Position numbers and translations under genes: made by a program. Shown here in pieces: positions 26,397-37,068 of a stretch of DNA of 45,081 nucleotides. The stretch is from Salinisphaera japonica YTM-1 (lineage in GTDB: Bacteria; Pseudomonadota; Gammaproteobacteria; Nevskiales; Salinisphaeraceae): positions 1-45,081 of the forward strand of contig NZ_AYKG01000022.1 of the NCBI RefSeq assembly GCF_003788585.1. The letters run 5' to 3'. The notes below the pieces were generated by a model. It did not search any database. It was not told the DNA's origin and worked only from the letters and a program-made list of their open reading frames with translations. Within the stretch, counting starts at the first letter, position 1. Each line of letters starts with the position of its first letter.

Positions 26397-27007
26397 GAAA
26401 GAAGGCAATCCGCAGATGAACGCTGATGGGCGCAGATGAAGACAATCAATGTGGCTCTTGATTGTGTACGAGACGCGCTCGGTCCTGCTCAAGAGAAAAT
26501 CTTGTCTGCGAATAAAGGCGAATAAAAAAAGACAATCCGCAGATTGCGCAGATGACGCAGATTGGGTTACGGGCGCGGCAGCCCAGGCGTCATCGCGGCT
26601 CACCGGGTGATTCGTGTCGAGGTTCTGAATTCAGGAAATCCGCGGATAGCCGCCTGCCTGATTGCATACGAGGCTCAGTCGCTGCCCGAAAAGACAATCC
26701 TGTCCGCAAATGAACGCGAATAAACGCGAATAAAAAGAAGACAATCCGCAGATGACGCAGATTGGCCCGACGGCGCGCTAGCTCACGAGTGATCGTAGCT
26801 CACCCGCGAGTTTATTTAGCGGCTTTTAATCTGTGAAATCTGCGTGATCTGCGGATCCCTGCCTGTATTCATTCGCGCTCATTGGCGGACGGTTTCACAA
26901 AGAAGCGATCTCGTGGCGCAGATTGCGCTCGGGGTTTTCTTTCTATCCGTGAAATCTGCGGATACCTGCTTTGTATTCATTCGCGCTCATTCGCGTCTAT
27001 TGGCAGA
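26397..27007. repeat. Second dispersed-repeat array between clpA and pilB
   Basis: About 600 bp with no gene, made of fragments using the same words as 21395-21883. Positions 26529-26565 are the exact reverse complement of 21830-21866 (37 nt). A third, shortened copy is at 26738-26765. TGTATTCATTCGCGCTCATT occurs identically at 26864-26883 and 26972-26991. CGCAGAT repeats at 9-bp spacing (three times in 26539-26565), and AACGCGAATA repeats at 10-bp spacing near 26713-26732. The array is more decayed than the first. Confidence 0.8.
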
Positions 27008-27039
27008 CCGGATAAAACAGCGCAGGCAAGCGTGCGACG

Positions 27040-28764
27040 TTACTCGACGGTTACACGGTTGAGTTCGGCCATGCCGATGACGCCGGCGCGGACCTTGTCC
27101 AAGCCGGCGGCGCGCAGGTCCAGAACGTTTTCCTTGGCGGCCTGGCGCTCGATATCCAGGGCGGTGCCGCCGTTCATGATGATCTGGCCGATCGCTTCGG
27201 TCACGGGCATGACCTGAAAGATACCGATGCGCCCGCGATAGCCGGCAGTGCAATGATCACAGCCTTCCGGGTTGGCCTCGAACAGCTGCAGCGCGTCAAT
27301 TTCGTCGGCAGCAAAGCCTTCGGCGATCAAGGCCTCGCGCGGGATGTCGGCGGGGTGTCGACAGTGCGCACACAGCCGACGCGCCAGGCGCTGCGCGATG
27401 ATCAGCGTGACCGAGGCGGCGATGTTGTAGGCCGGAACGCCCATGTTGACCAGACGCGTAAGGGTTTGAGGCGCATCGTTGGTGTGCAGCGTCGAGAGCA
27501 CCATATGGCCGGTCTGTGCGGCCTTGATCGCAATTTCCGCGGTTTCCAGATCGCGTATCTCGCCGACCATGATCACATCGGGATCCTGGCGCAGGAAGGC
27601 GCGCAGGCAGGTGGCAAAGCTCAGCCCCACGCGGGGCTGAATGCTGACCTGATTGACCCCGGGTAGATTGATTTCGGCCGGGTGCTCGGCGGTCGATATG
27701 TTGCGATCGCTGGTGTTGAGAATATTGAGCGCGGTATACAGCGACACGGTCTTGCCACTGCCCGTTGGCCCGGTGACCAGTACCATGCCGTAGGGCTTGT
27801 GGACCGTGGTTTCGAAGATCTCGCGCTGGCGCGCGTCATAGCCCAGAGACTCGATGCCAAGGCGGGCGGTACTCGGATCGAGAATACGCATGACGATCTT
27901 TTCGCCGTGCAACGTCGGGCAGGTCGAAACACGAAAATCCACCGCGCGATTCTTGCCGGCCTTGAGCTTGATACGGCCGTCCTGTGGCACGCGTCGCTCG
28001 GCCAGGTCCAGGCGTGCCATCACCTTGATACGCGCGGCCAGACGCATGCCGATCGCCGGCGGCGGATGGGCGACCTCGCGCAGCACGCCGTCCTGGCGCA
28101 GCCGTACGCGGTAGGCGTTCTCGTAAGGCTCGAAATGGATATCCGAGGCGCCGCGATTGATCGCGTCCAGCAGAACCTTGTTGACAAAACGAACCACCGG
28201 CGCATCGTTGGCATCCGTGGCGGATACATCCATGCCGAGCGCATCGGCTGCTGCCGTGCCATCATCGACGGCGATATCGTCAAGGCCCGCCACGGCGCTG
28301 TCCAGGGCGCTGAAGTGGGTCTCGATCGCGCGTTCCAGCTTGTCCTGCTCGACCAGCATGGCCTCGACCTGCAGGCCCGTGAGAAAGCGTAGTTCGTCGA
28401 TCGCTGCCAGATTGGTGGGATCAGCCAGTGCCACATAAAGCGTGCGGCCCTGCTGAAACAACGGAATGGCCTGATGTTTGCGTACGACCGGCTCCGGCAC
28501 GATATCAATCGGCGCCTGGCTGAAGTCGACGTCTTTCAGGTCGATCAACGGTACGCTGAACGCCTCGGACAGGGCTTTGGCAAGCACGCTGGCGCTCAAC
28601 ACCCCCTGTGCCACGACGCGGGCGACAAACGGCTCACCGTCGCGCTCAGCCTCGTGCAGCAGGCGGTGCGCTGTCTCGGCATCGATGAGCTTGTCGGCGA
28701 CCAGTTGGCGTGCCGGCCCGGTCAAGCCGTTCGAATGAGAAGATGTTGCGTGGTGTTGCGACAT
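27040..28764 (-). CDS. pilB: Type IV pilus assembly ATPase PilB
   Basis: A 574-residue hexameric ATPase that powers pilus extension. A GspE-N domain (about 1-150) precedes the secretion-ATPase core with Walker A GPTGSGKT (about 329-336), Walker B VIMVGEIRDLE, and the His box GHMVLSTLHTNDAPQTL. Four cysteines in two CxxC pairs (CAHC and CDHC) form the zinc site. The block from AFLRQDPDVIMVGEIRDL onward is near identical to Pseudomonas PilB, which favours PilB over GspE. The Asp box reads STAEHPAEI with His361 where PilB usually has Asp. pilC and pilD, its usual neighbours, are not here. It is downstream of ispB and tRNA-Pro on the same strand. Confidence 0.92.
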   Translation of the reverse strand: MSQHHATSSHSNGLTGPARQLVADKLIDAETAHRLLHEAERDGEPFVARVVAQGVLSASVLAKALSEAFSVPLIDLKDVDFSQAPIDIVPEPVVRKHQAIPLFQQGRTLYVALADPTNLAAIDELRFLTGLQVEAMLVEQDKLERAIETHFSALDSAVAGLDDIAVDDGTAAADALGMDVSATDANDAPVVRFVNKVLLDAINRGASDIHFEPYENAYRVRLRQDGVLREVAHPPPAIGMRLAARIKVMARLDLAERRVPQDGRIKLKAGKNRAVDFRVSTCPTLHGEKIVMRILDPSTARLGIESLGYDARQREIFETTVHKPYGMVLVTGPTGSGKTVSLYTALNILNTSDRNISTAEHPAEINLPGVNQVSIQPRVGLSFATCLRAFLRQDPDVIMVGEIRDLETAEIAIKAAQTGHMVLSTLHTNDAPQTLTRLVNMGVPAYNIAASVTLIIAQRLARRLCAHCRHPADIPREALIAEGFAADEIDALQLFEANPEGCDHCTAGYRGRIGIFQVMPVTEAIGQIIMNGGTALDIERQAAKENVLDLRAAGLDKVRAGVIGMAELNRVTVE

Positions 28765-28937
28765 TGCGCCCCCGATTTAGACCACACACGATCGAGTCGC
28801 AGAGCGCGATCGTTCATGTTCTTGAGTCTAAAGGGTATGTCCGGCGACGACCATGCGCGCTCCGGCAGAGCGGCAAGCTTGAAGCATCACCCGCAAGCGA
28901 GCAGCAGGAAATACATGCTGAAGAGGGCGGGAAAACA

Positions 28938-29014
28938 TGGTCGGAGTAGCAGGATTTGAACCTACGACCTCCACCTCCCGAAGGTGGCGCTCTACCAAGC
29001 TGAGCTATACTCCG
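28938..29014 (-). tRNA. tRNA-Pro (CGG)
   Basis: On the reverse strand a 77-nt cloverleaf with acceptor CGGAGTA/TACTCCG, discriminator A and encoded CCA. The anticodon stem CCACC/GGTGG holds loop TTCGGGA, anticodon CGG. The T-arm has GGTTCAAAT. It begins 7 bp after the ispB stop, so it is likely processed from the ispB transcript. Confidence 0.96.
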
Positions 29015-29021
29015 ATGTCTT

Positions 29022-29990
29022 CTAGGACCGCCGTTGCACCGAGAACTCGGCGAGGGAGATCAACGCGGTCTTGGCCTCCGATTCAGGAAATCCGGCCAGA
29101 CAATTGATGGCGGATTGTGCTTCCTCGTTGGCGCGGCCAAAAGTGTAAGTCATCGCGTCGGTCGATTCAATGGATTTCTTTATCGAATCCAGCGCGGTGA
29201 GATCGCCGTCACGAATGGCGGTCTTCAAGGGAGCGCTTTCGGCCTCACCCAGGCGCGACAGGGCACAGATCAGGGGCAGGGTGGTCTTGCCTTCGGCCAG
29301 ATCATCGCCGAGATTCTTGCCATAGGTTTCATCCCCGTGACCATAATCCAGCGCGTCGTCGGTGACCTGAAACGCCACACCCAGATGACGACCGAAATCA
29401 GCCATTGCCTGGCACTGCTGACTGGTGCAGCCCGCCAGACCGGCGGCCAGGCGACAGCCGGCCGAGAACAGGCTGGCTGTCTTTCGATCCACGACCTCCA
29501 TGTAGTCGTGTTCGGTCAGATCCGGATCGTGGCTGTGCATCAGTTGCAGCACTTCGCCCTCGGCGATGCGGTTGGTGGCATCGGCCAACACCTTCATCAC
29601 CTCGAACGAGTCGAGTTCGACCATCAACTGAAACGCGCGCGAATACAGAAAATCACCGGTCAGCACGCTGGCATCGTTACCCCAGACGCTGTTGGCGGTC
29701 TGCTGCCCACGGCGCAGCGTGGATTCATCGACCACGTCATCGTGCAGCAGCGTGGCGGTATGGATGAACTCGATGATGACGGCCAACAGGTGATGCGCCT
29801 CACCTTCATAGCCGGCCGCGCGTGCCGCCAGCAGCACGAGGGCCGGGCGCATGCGCTTGCCGCCGCTGGCGATGATGTATTCGCCTAGCGTGTTGATGAG
29901 GACGACATCGGAGTTCAGCCGCCTGCGAATCAGCGCATCGACTGCACGCATGTCGTCCGCAACCGGCTGGAACAGCGGCTGAATAGTCAT
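29022..29990 (-). CDS. ispB: Octaprenyl (polyprenyl) diphosphate synthase
   Basis: A 322-residue trans-prenyltransferase making the ubiquinone side chain. The first Asp-rich motif is LLHDDVVDE (Asp84, Asp85, Asp88) and the second is VTDDALDY near 212. GGKRMRPAL, EGEVLQL and KTASLF are in family positions. Length matches E. coli IspB (323). It is divergent from rplU with a shared promoter region, the arrangement seen across gammaproteobacteria. Chain length (C40 or C45) cannot be set from what I see. Confidence 0.95.
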   Translation of the reverse strand: MTIQPLFQPVADDMRAVDALIRRRLNSDVVLINTLGEYIIASGGKRMRPALVLLAARAAGYEGEAHHLLAVIIEFIHTATLLHDDVVDESTLRRGQQTANSVWGNDASVLTGDFLYSRAFQLMVELDSFEVMKVLADATNRIAEGEVLQLMHSHDPDLTEHDYMEVVDRKTASLFSAGCRLAAGLAGCTSQQCQAMADFGRHLGVAFQVTDDALDYGHGDETYGKNLGDDLAEGKTTLPLICALSRLGEAESAPLKTAIRDGDLTALDSIKKSIESTDAMTYTFGRANEEAQSAINCLAGFPESEAKTALISLAEFSVQRRS

Positions 29991-30017
29991 GGGCCCGGGA
30001 TCGGTAAAACAGCGGCA

Positions 30018-30046
30018 AAAGTAGGCGGGCGGCCGCGACCTGTCAA
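30018..30046 (-). promoter_or_regulatory. Sigma-70 promoter of ispB
   Basis: On the reverse strand TTGACA (complement of 30041-30046), a 17-bp spacer and TACTTT (complement of 30018-30023). The consensus -35 and spacing make it convincing. It points at ispB, starting about 28 bp downstream. Confidence 0.7.
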
Positions 30047-30070
30047 GATGACGTGTCGTTTACGCAATGA

Positions 30071-30099
30071 TTGACCGCGCGCCGGCCAGTCCGTATGAT
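30071..30099 (+). promoter_or_regulatory. Sigma-70 promoter of rplU-rpmA
   Basis: TTGACC (30071-30076), 17-bp spacer and TATGAT (30094-30099), one mismatch per hexamer. It points at rplU, with a leader of about 47 nt. It lies back to back with the ispB promoter. Confidence 0.8.
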
Positions 30100-30152
30100 T
30101 CGCCGACTTTGGACGGGGCCTTCCCGCCACACGTTGCGTATTTGGAGTGGTC

Positions 30153-30470
30153 ATGCACGCGGTGATTCGAACCGGCGGTAAACAGTATAGAGTCGCACAA
30201 GGCGATGTGTTGCGCGTTGAGAAGCTTGACGTCGAGGCCGGCAGCACGATCGACCTGTCGGATGTCCTGCTCGTCTCGGACGGCGGCGACAACATCGAGA
30301 TCGGCACGCCCCTGCTCGAGGGCAAGACAGTGTCGGCAGAGGTGCAGCAGCATGCACGTGCCGATAAGATCGAGGTTGTGAAGTTCAAGCGGCGCAAGAA
30401 GTATCGTCGTCGTCATGGACATCGTCAGCACTATACGCAACTCAAGATCACCTCGATTCCGGGCGTTTGA
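30153..30470 (+). CDS. rplU: 50S ribosomal protein L21
   Basis: A 105-residue L21 (E. coli 103). It starts MHAVIRTGGKQYRV and ends with the basic KFKRRKKYRRRHGHRQHYT block that binds 23S rRNA. ATG 30153 is chosen over GTG 30147 because GGAG (30144-30147) overlaps the GTG and sits at correct distance from the ATG. It is first in rplU-rpmA, 33 bp before rpmA. Confidence 0.97.
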   Translation: MHAVIRTGGKQYRVAQGDVLRVEKLDVEAGSTIDLSDVLLVSDGGDNIEIGTPLLEGKTVSAEVQQHARADKIEVVKFKRRKKYRRRHGHRQHYTQLKITSIPGV

Positions 30471-30503
30471 TCGCACCGCGAACCCAATTGGAGGACAGTA
30501 TCC

Positions 30504-30764
30504 ATGGCACATAAAAAGGCAGGCGGCTCAACGCGTAACGGTCGCGATTCCGAGTCAAAACGGCTTGGTGTGAAAAAATTCGGCGGTGAGGCCGTGAAGG
30601 CGGGCAACATCATCGTTCGTCAGCGCGGCACGCACTGGCATGCTGGCGACAACGTTGGCATCGGCAAGGATCACACCCTGTATTCGTTCGTCGAAGGCAA
30701 GGTGGATTTTGCGGTCAAGGGCCCGCGCAACCGTAAGTTCGTTTCGGTTGTTCCGGCTGAATAA
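30504..30764 (+). CDS. rpmA: 50S ribosomal protein L27
   Basis: An 86-residue L27 whose N-terminal [16 protein letters not shown] tail reaches the peptidyl-transferase centre. There is no N-terminal extension needing cleavage, as in other Proteobacteria. GVKKFGGE and [10 protein letters not shown] are family blocks. A strong GGAGG ribosome site precedes the ATG. A terminator follows at 30788-30814. Confidence 0.97.
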   Translation: MAHKKAGGSTRNGRDSESKRLGVKKFGGEAVKAGNIIVRQRGTHWHAGDNVGIGKDHTLYSFVEGKVDFAVKGPRNRKFVSVVPAE

Positions 30765-30780
30765 ACGCGTTTCACGTTAA

Positions 30781-33031
<2,251 letters not shown>

Positions 33032-33050
33032 TACCACGATCGACATGCAT

Positions 33051-33087
33051 AAAAAAATCCGACCGCGCGAGGCGCTGGCCGGATTTT
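33051..33087. terminator. Bidirectional terminator between proB and rpsT
   Basis: AAATCCGACC and GGCCGGATTT form a 9-10 bp stem with one mismatch, with an A-run on the left and T-run on the right. It serves rpsT on the reverse strand (T7 tract) and probably proB. A second perfect hairpin (TGATCGCC/GGCGATCA, 33093-33113) lies between it and the rpsT stop. Confidence 0.75.
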
Positions 33088-33124
33088 CAGCTTGATCGCC
33101 GAAGCGGCGATCAGCCCGCCGTGA

Positions 33125-33397
33125 TCAGCTGGCCTCGGCCATATGCTTGATCTGGGCGTTCATGCGCGACTTGTGACGCGCGGCCTTGTTGCGATGGATC
33201 TGACCCTTGCCGGCCATGCGATCGATCACCGGCACCGCAACCTTGAAGGCTTCCTGCGCGCCGTTCAGATCGTTGGCGGCGATGGCCTTCTGGACTTTCT
33301 TGATATGGGTACGCACGAGCGAACGCTGCGCCACGTTACGCTGGCGGCGTTCGGTGGCCTGACGGACGCGCTTGCGTGCTTGCACAGTATTCGCCAC
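33125..33397 (-). CDS. rpsT: 30S ribosomal protein S20
   Basis: A 90-residue S20, a helical basic protein binding 16S rRNA early in assembly. It starts MANTVQARKRVRQATERR and has HRNKAARHKSRMNAQIK near the C-terminus. It is a single-gene unit with its own promoter at 33451-33479 and terminator pair downstream, divergent from murJ as in E. coli. Confidence 0.97.
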   Translation of the reverse strand: MANTVQARKRVRQATERRQRNVAQRSLVRTHIKKVQKAIAANDLNGAQEAFKVAVPVIDRMAGKGQIHRNKAARHKSRMNAQIKHMAEAS

Positions 33398-33450
33398 TTA
33401 GGTGCTCCTGAAGATGATGTTGTGAGGGCGGAACCGGAATAGGCGCGCGA

Positions 33451-33479
33451 TTATCGGGACTGGCGCCTGACTTGTCAAT
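33451..33479 (-). promoter_or_regulatory. Sigma-70 promoter of rpsT
   Basis: On the reverse strand TTGACA (complement of 33474-33479), 17-bp spacer and GATAAT (complement of 33451-33456). This is nearly consensus, as expected for a ribosomal protein gene. The start point is near 33444, about 47 nt before the ATG. Confidence 0.85.
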
Positions 33480-33552
33480 CATGACGCCGGGTAGGCGCGA
33501 CACGACACAGCGGCTATAGTGCGGCGGCGTTGCCCACGGCCGACTTGTAAAC

Positions 33553-35133
33553 ATGGCGTCATCACTGGTCCGATCGACCACCGTCGTTTCCGGCATGACC
33601 TTCATCTCTCGTATTCTGGGCTTCGGCCGGGACGTGGTGCTGGCGGTGATGTTCGGCGCCGGTCCGGCGATGGATGCGTTCCTGGTCGCCTTCAAGATCC
33701 CGAACTTCCTGCGACGCCTGTTTGCCGAGGGCGCGTTCGCACAATCGTTCGTGCCGGTGCTCTCGGCTACGCGTGATCAGGAAAGCGGCGACGAGGTCAA
33801 AGCCCTGGTCTCGGTCGTTGCCGGCACGCTGGGCGTGATCCTGATGGCGCTGACCGTGATCGGGGTCATCGCGGCGCCGCTGTTGATCTATCTGTTTGCG
33901 CCGGGGTTTGCTGAAAACGCGGCCCAGTTTGATCTGGCTGTCGATCTGCTGCGGCTGACGTTTCCGTATCTGTTCTTCATCTCGTTGACCGCGTTGGCGG
34001 GTGGCGTGCTCAACACTTACGGGCATTTTGCCGTGCCCGCGGTCACGCCGGTGCTGCTCAATATCTGTCTGATCGGTGCCGCGGCACTGCTGTCGCCTTA
34101 TTTTGCCGAACCCACGATCGGATTGGCCATCGGGGTGTTCTTGGCCGGTGTCGCACAGCTTGTGTTTCAGGTGCCGTTTCTCATCCGTCTGGACCGGCTA
34201 CCGCGTCCGCGCTGGGGCTGGGCCAACGAGAAGGTCCGCCGGATTCTGAAGCTGATGCTACCGATCATGTTCGGCTCATCGATCGCTCAGATCATGTTGT
34301 TGCTGGACACGATCGTGGCTTCGTTTCTGGCCAGCGGCAGTGTGAGCTGGCTGTATTACGCCGATCGTTTGATGGAGTTCCCGCTTGGCGTGTTCTCGAT
34401 CGCGATCGCCACCGTGATTCTGCCGAGCCTGTCGGCCCGGCATGCGGCCAAATCCACCGAGGCTTTTTCGGCCACCCTGGATTGGGCGCTCAAGGTGTTG
34501 ATGGTGCTGGGCCTGCCGGCCATGGTCGGTCTGTTCATCCTGGCGGGGCCGCTGGTGATCACGCTGTTCAACTATCGCTCGTTCACCACGCACGATGTGT
34601 GGATGAGCCAGTATGCGTTGATGGCTTACTCGCTGGGCTTCATGGGATTTTCGATCGTCAAGGTGCTGGTCACCGGTTTCTTCTCCCGAGAAGACTCCCG
34701 CACGCCGGTCAAGTGCGGTGTGATTTCCATGCTGAGCGCGATGGCGATGAATCTGATCTTCGTGGGCCTGTTCATCTGGCAGGGATGGTCAGCGCCGCAC
34801 GCCGGTCTGGCACTGGCGGGTTCGCTGGGCGCGTTCGTCAACGCCGGGCTGTTGTATCTTTATCTCCGGCGCTCGGCGGCTTATGCACCCGGTGCGGGAT
34901 GGGTGGCCCTGTATCTGCGTATCGTGCTCGGCTGTGTGATCATGGCGGTGGTGCTCCATTTCGGGGCCGCGGACGCGACGACCTGGATGGGTCGCGAAGC
35001 CTGGATACGAGCGGCCTGGCTGGCGCTTTGGATCGTGGCGGGTATGGCCATCTATTTCGTGACGCTCGCAGCCACGGGGCTGCGGCCGCATCATTTACGC
35101 ATGGCGACAACGGCCGACGAAACAGCACAATAA
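33553..35133 (+). CDS. murJ: Lipid II flippase MurJ
   Basis: A 526-residue polytopic inner-membrane MOP-family protein that flips lipid II for peptidoglycan synthesis. The N-terminus has the family block SRILGFGRDVVLA, then GPAMDAFLVAFKIPNFLRRL and FAEGAFAQSFVPVL with the functional Arg/Asp residues. About 14 hydrophobic segments can be traced. ATG 33553 matches the family start. It is upstream of ribF and divergent from rpsT, the usual arrangement. Confidence 0.95.
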   Translation: MASSLVRSTTVVSGMTFISRILGFGRDVVLAVMFGAGPAMDAFLVAFKIPNFLRRLFAEGAFAQSFVPVLSATRDQESGDEVKALVSVVAGTLGVILMALTVIGVIAAPLLIYLFAPGFAENAAQFDLAVDLLRLTFPYLFFISLTALAGGVLNTYGHFAVPAVTPVLLNICLIGAAALLSPYFAEPTIGLAIGVFLAGVAQLVFQVPFLIRLDRLPRPRWGWANEKVRRILKLMLPIMFGSSIAQIMLLLDTIVASFLASGSVSWLYYADRLMEFPLGVFSIAIATVILPSLSARHAAKSTEAFSATLDWALKVLMVLGLPAMVGLFILAGPLVITLFNYRSFTTHDVWMSQYALMAYSLGFMGFSIVKVLVTGFFSREDSRTPVKCGVISMLSAMAMNLIFVGLFIWQGWSAPHAGLALAGSLGAFVNAGLLYLYLRRSAAYAPGAGWVALYLRIVLGCVIMAVVLHFGAADATTWMGREAWIRAAWLALWIVAGMAIYFVTLAATGLRPHHLRMATTADETAQ

Positions 35134-35191
35134 CGATCGCTGGCCACGGCGCGCGATAGCGACCGGCCACCCACCACGAGTCGAAGGCATC

Positions 35192-36130
35192 ATGCAGATC
35201 ATCCGCTCGATACGACGTCATCCCGGCCTGGCCGGCGGCTGCGTGCTCACCGTGGGCAATTTTGACGGGCTGCATCTGGGCCATCAGGCGATCATCGAGC
35301 GGGTGCGTGCCCGGGCTGCCGAGCTGTCCCTGCCCGCGGTGATGATGAGCTTTGACCCCATGCCAGGCGCGTTCTTTCGCCCCGATGCGCCACCGGCGCG
35401 GCTGACTTCACTGCGCGAGAAACTGGAAGACGCCGCGGCCCTGGGTATCGATTGCTTCGTGCGCGCCCGGTTCGATGCGGCATTCGCCGCCATGTCGCCG
35501 CAGACCTTTCTCGAGGCCCTGATCGCCAAGCGCCTGGGCGCACGGGCGATTCTGGTCGGCGACGATTTTCGTTTCGGGCATCGACGCGCCGGCGATGTGG
35601 CCACGCTCGATGCGTTTGCCGCGCACCACGGCATCGAGCGCATGGGCCTGCCCGATGTCTGTATCGACAACGAGCGGGTCTCCTCGACCGCCGTGCGCCA
35701 GGCGCTTGCCAACGGCCAGGTTCGCCAAGCGGGCCGGCTGCTGGGCCGGGCCTATCGCATCAGCGAGCGGGTTGTCGGCGGCCAGCGCCTGGGGCGCACG
35801 CTGGGCTTTCCCACGGCCAACCTGTGTTTGAAACGCCCGGCGGCCCTGCGTTACGGCGTGTATGCCGTGCGCGTGCGCCTGGCCGATGGCTCGGTGCGCG
35901 CCGGGGCGGCCAGCTTCGGCGTGCGGCCTGTGGTCGACGGCAAGGATGAGCTGCTGGAAATCTATCTGCTGGATTTCGCCGCCGATATCTACGGCATGCG
36001 CCTGGACGTCGAGTTCGTGGATTTCGTGCGCGGTGAAGAAAACTACGACTCGCTGGATCTTTTGATAGAGCAGATGAACCGCGATGTCGACGATGTTCGT
36101 CGGATCCTCGACCCCACAGAAACGTTATGA
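35192..36130 (+). CDS. ribF: Bifunctional riboflavin kinase/FMN adenylyltransferase
   Basis: A 312-residue enzyme making FMN and FAD. The N-terminal nucleotidyltransferase has VGNFDGLHLGH (21-31) and VGDDFRFGHRRAGD. The C-terminal riboflavin kinase begins after VSSTAVRQAL and has GRTLGFPTANL and YGVYAVRV. It follows murJ by 58 bp. Its stop overlaps the lspA start by 4 bp (ATGA). In most relatives ileS lies between ribF and lspA; here it does not. Confidence 0.96.
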   Translation: MQIIRSIRRHPGLAGGCVLTVGNFDGLHLGHQAIIERVRARAAELSLPAVMMSFDPMPGAFFRPDAPPARLTSLREKLEDAAALGIDCFVRARFDAAFAAMSPQTFLEALIAKRLGARAILVGDDFRFGHRRAGDVATLDAFAAHHGIERMGLPDVCIDNERVSSTAVRQALANGQVRQAGRLLGRAYRISERVVGGQRLGRTLGFPTANLCLKRPAALRYGVYAVRVRLADGSVRAGAASFGVRPVVDGKDELLEIYLLDFAADIYGMRLDVEFVDFVRGEENYDSLDLLIEQMNRDVDDVRRILDPTETL

Positions 36131-36636
36131 CGCACTCCACATCTTCCACCGCCGACGCGCGCCAGCGCCGCGGTATCGCCAACGCCCACTGGCTGTGGCT
36201 GTCTGCTCTCGTGATCGGCCTCGATCAATTCACCAAGCAGCTGGTCGTCAATCACTACGGGCTGTATGAGTCCACGCCGTTGTTCGCCTGGCTGAACCTG
36301 ACGCGCGTACACAACACGGGGGCGGCGTTTTCCATGCTGGCCGGGGCCACACCCTGGCTGTTCGTGGGGCTGTCCGTGGTGGTCACGATCGGGGTGATGG
36401 TCTGGCTACGCCGCCACCCCTACACCAATCGTCTGTTCGGTCTGTGCCTGGCGTTGATCGCCGGCGGCGCGCTGGGCAACGCCATCGATCGTGCCCTGCG
36501 CGGGCACGTAATCGATTTCGTGGATTTTCATATCGGTGCCTGGCACTACCCGGCATTCAACGTCGCGGACTGCGCGATCGTCGTGGGGGCGATACTGATC
36601 TTCGTGGATATGCTGTTTGTATCCAGGCGGCGCTGA
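36127..36636 (+). CDS. lspA: Lipoprotein signal peptidase (signal peptidase II)
   Basis: A 169-residue inner-membrane aspartyl protease that cleaves prolipoprotein signal peptides. Four hydrophobic segments are visible. The family blocks are DQFTKQLV, NTGAAFSML, GNAIDRALRGHVIDFVDFH and FNVADCAI; the last two carry the catalytic aspartates. It is coupled to ribF. fkpB and ispH, which usually follow, are absent. The stop (36634-36636) abuts the convergent pilE stop (36637-36639) with no gap. Confidence 0.95.
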   Translation: MTHSTSSTADARQRRGIANAHWLWLSALVIGLDQFTKQLVVNHYGLYESTPLFAWLNLTRVHNTGAAFSMLAGATPWLFVGLSVVVTIGVMVWLRRHPYTNRLFGLCLALIAGGALGNAIDRALRGHVIDFVDFHIGAWHYPAFNVADCAIVVGAILIFVDMLFVSRRR

Positions 36637-37068
36637 TCACCAGCAGGTCTGGCTCACGTCGGCACCGTCTTCGTCGTAGGCTTGGCGTGCGCCGGTATCG
36701 TCCACCACGAAGCGCTGACATAGGTCTGCGGTCTGTGCGTTTTGGGCCGTGGCCGTGATGCGATAGCGCTGATCGTTGTTATCGGGATACACCGTCGACA
36801 GCCTGTAAAGATCGTTGTCGGTCGTCCTGGCCATGCCCAGCGCGGGCATCGTATCCATATAGTGATGGCCATTGGCGCTATAGAGCTGCTCTTGGCGCGC
36901 GGCCGCGCGCAGCACGGCCTGCTTGGCCTCGGTACGCTGCGCCTGGCGGACCTTATCGGTATACATCGGATAGGCAATGGCCGCCAGAATGCCGATGATC
37001 GCCACCACGATCATCAGCTCGATAAGCGTAAAACCGGTGTGTCTTGGTATGCCTGTGCGCAACATCAT
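36637..37068 (-). CDS. pilE: Type IV minor pilin PilE
   Basis: A 143-residue prepilin. A short leader ends in Gly before FTLIELMIVVAIIGILAAIA, with Glu5 and the long hydrophobic helix. PilD would cleave after the Gly. Two cysteines near the C-terminus (DLCQRF and QTCW) can form the usual disulfide loop. It is last of the minor-pilin operon and its ATG overlaps the pilY1 stop (ATGA). Position and features match PilE of Pseudomonas, which primes pilus assembly with the FimU-PilVWX complex. Confidence 0.9.
   Translation of the reverse strand: MMLRTGIPRHTGFTLIELMIVVAIIGILAAIAYPMYTDKVRQAQRTEAKQAVLRAAARQEQLYSANGHHYMDTMPALGMARTTDNDLYRLSTVYPDNNDQRYRITATAQNAQTADLCQRFVVDDTGARQAYDEDGADVSQTCW

Noticed and set aside
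26397-27007. CRISPR array
   Set aside because: Repeats are 7-37 nt, irregular, inverted as well as direct, with no constant repeat-spacer length and no cas genes.
28765-28937. Possible gene or small RNA between pilB and tRNA-Pro
   Set aside because: No start with ribosome site, no clear hairpin terminator and no recognisable motif were found.
28938-29014. Integration site for a mobile island at tRNA-Pro
   Set aside because: No integrase, no direct repeat of the tRNA 3' end, and typical genes on both sides.
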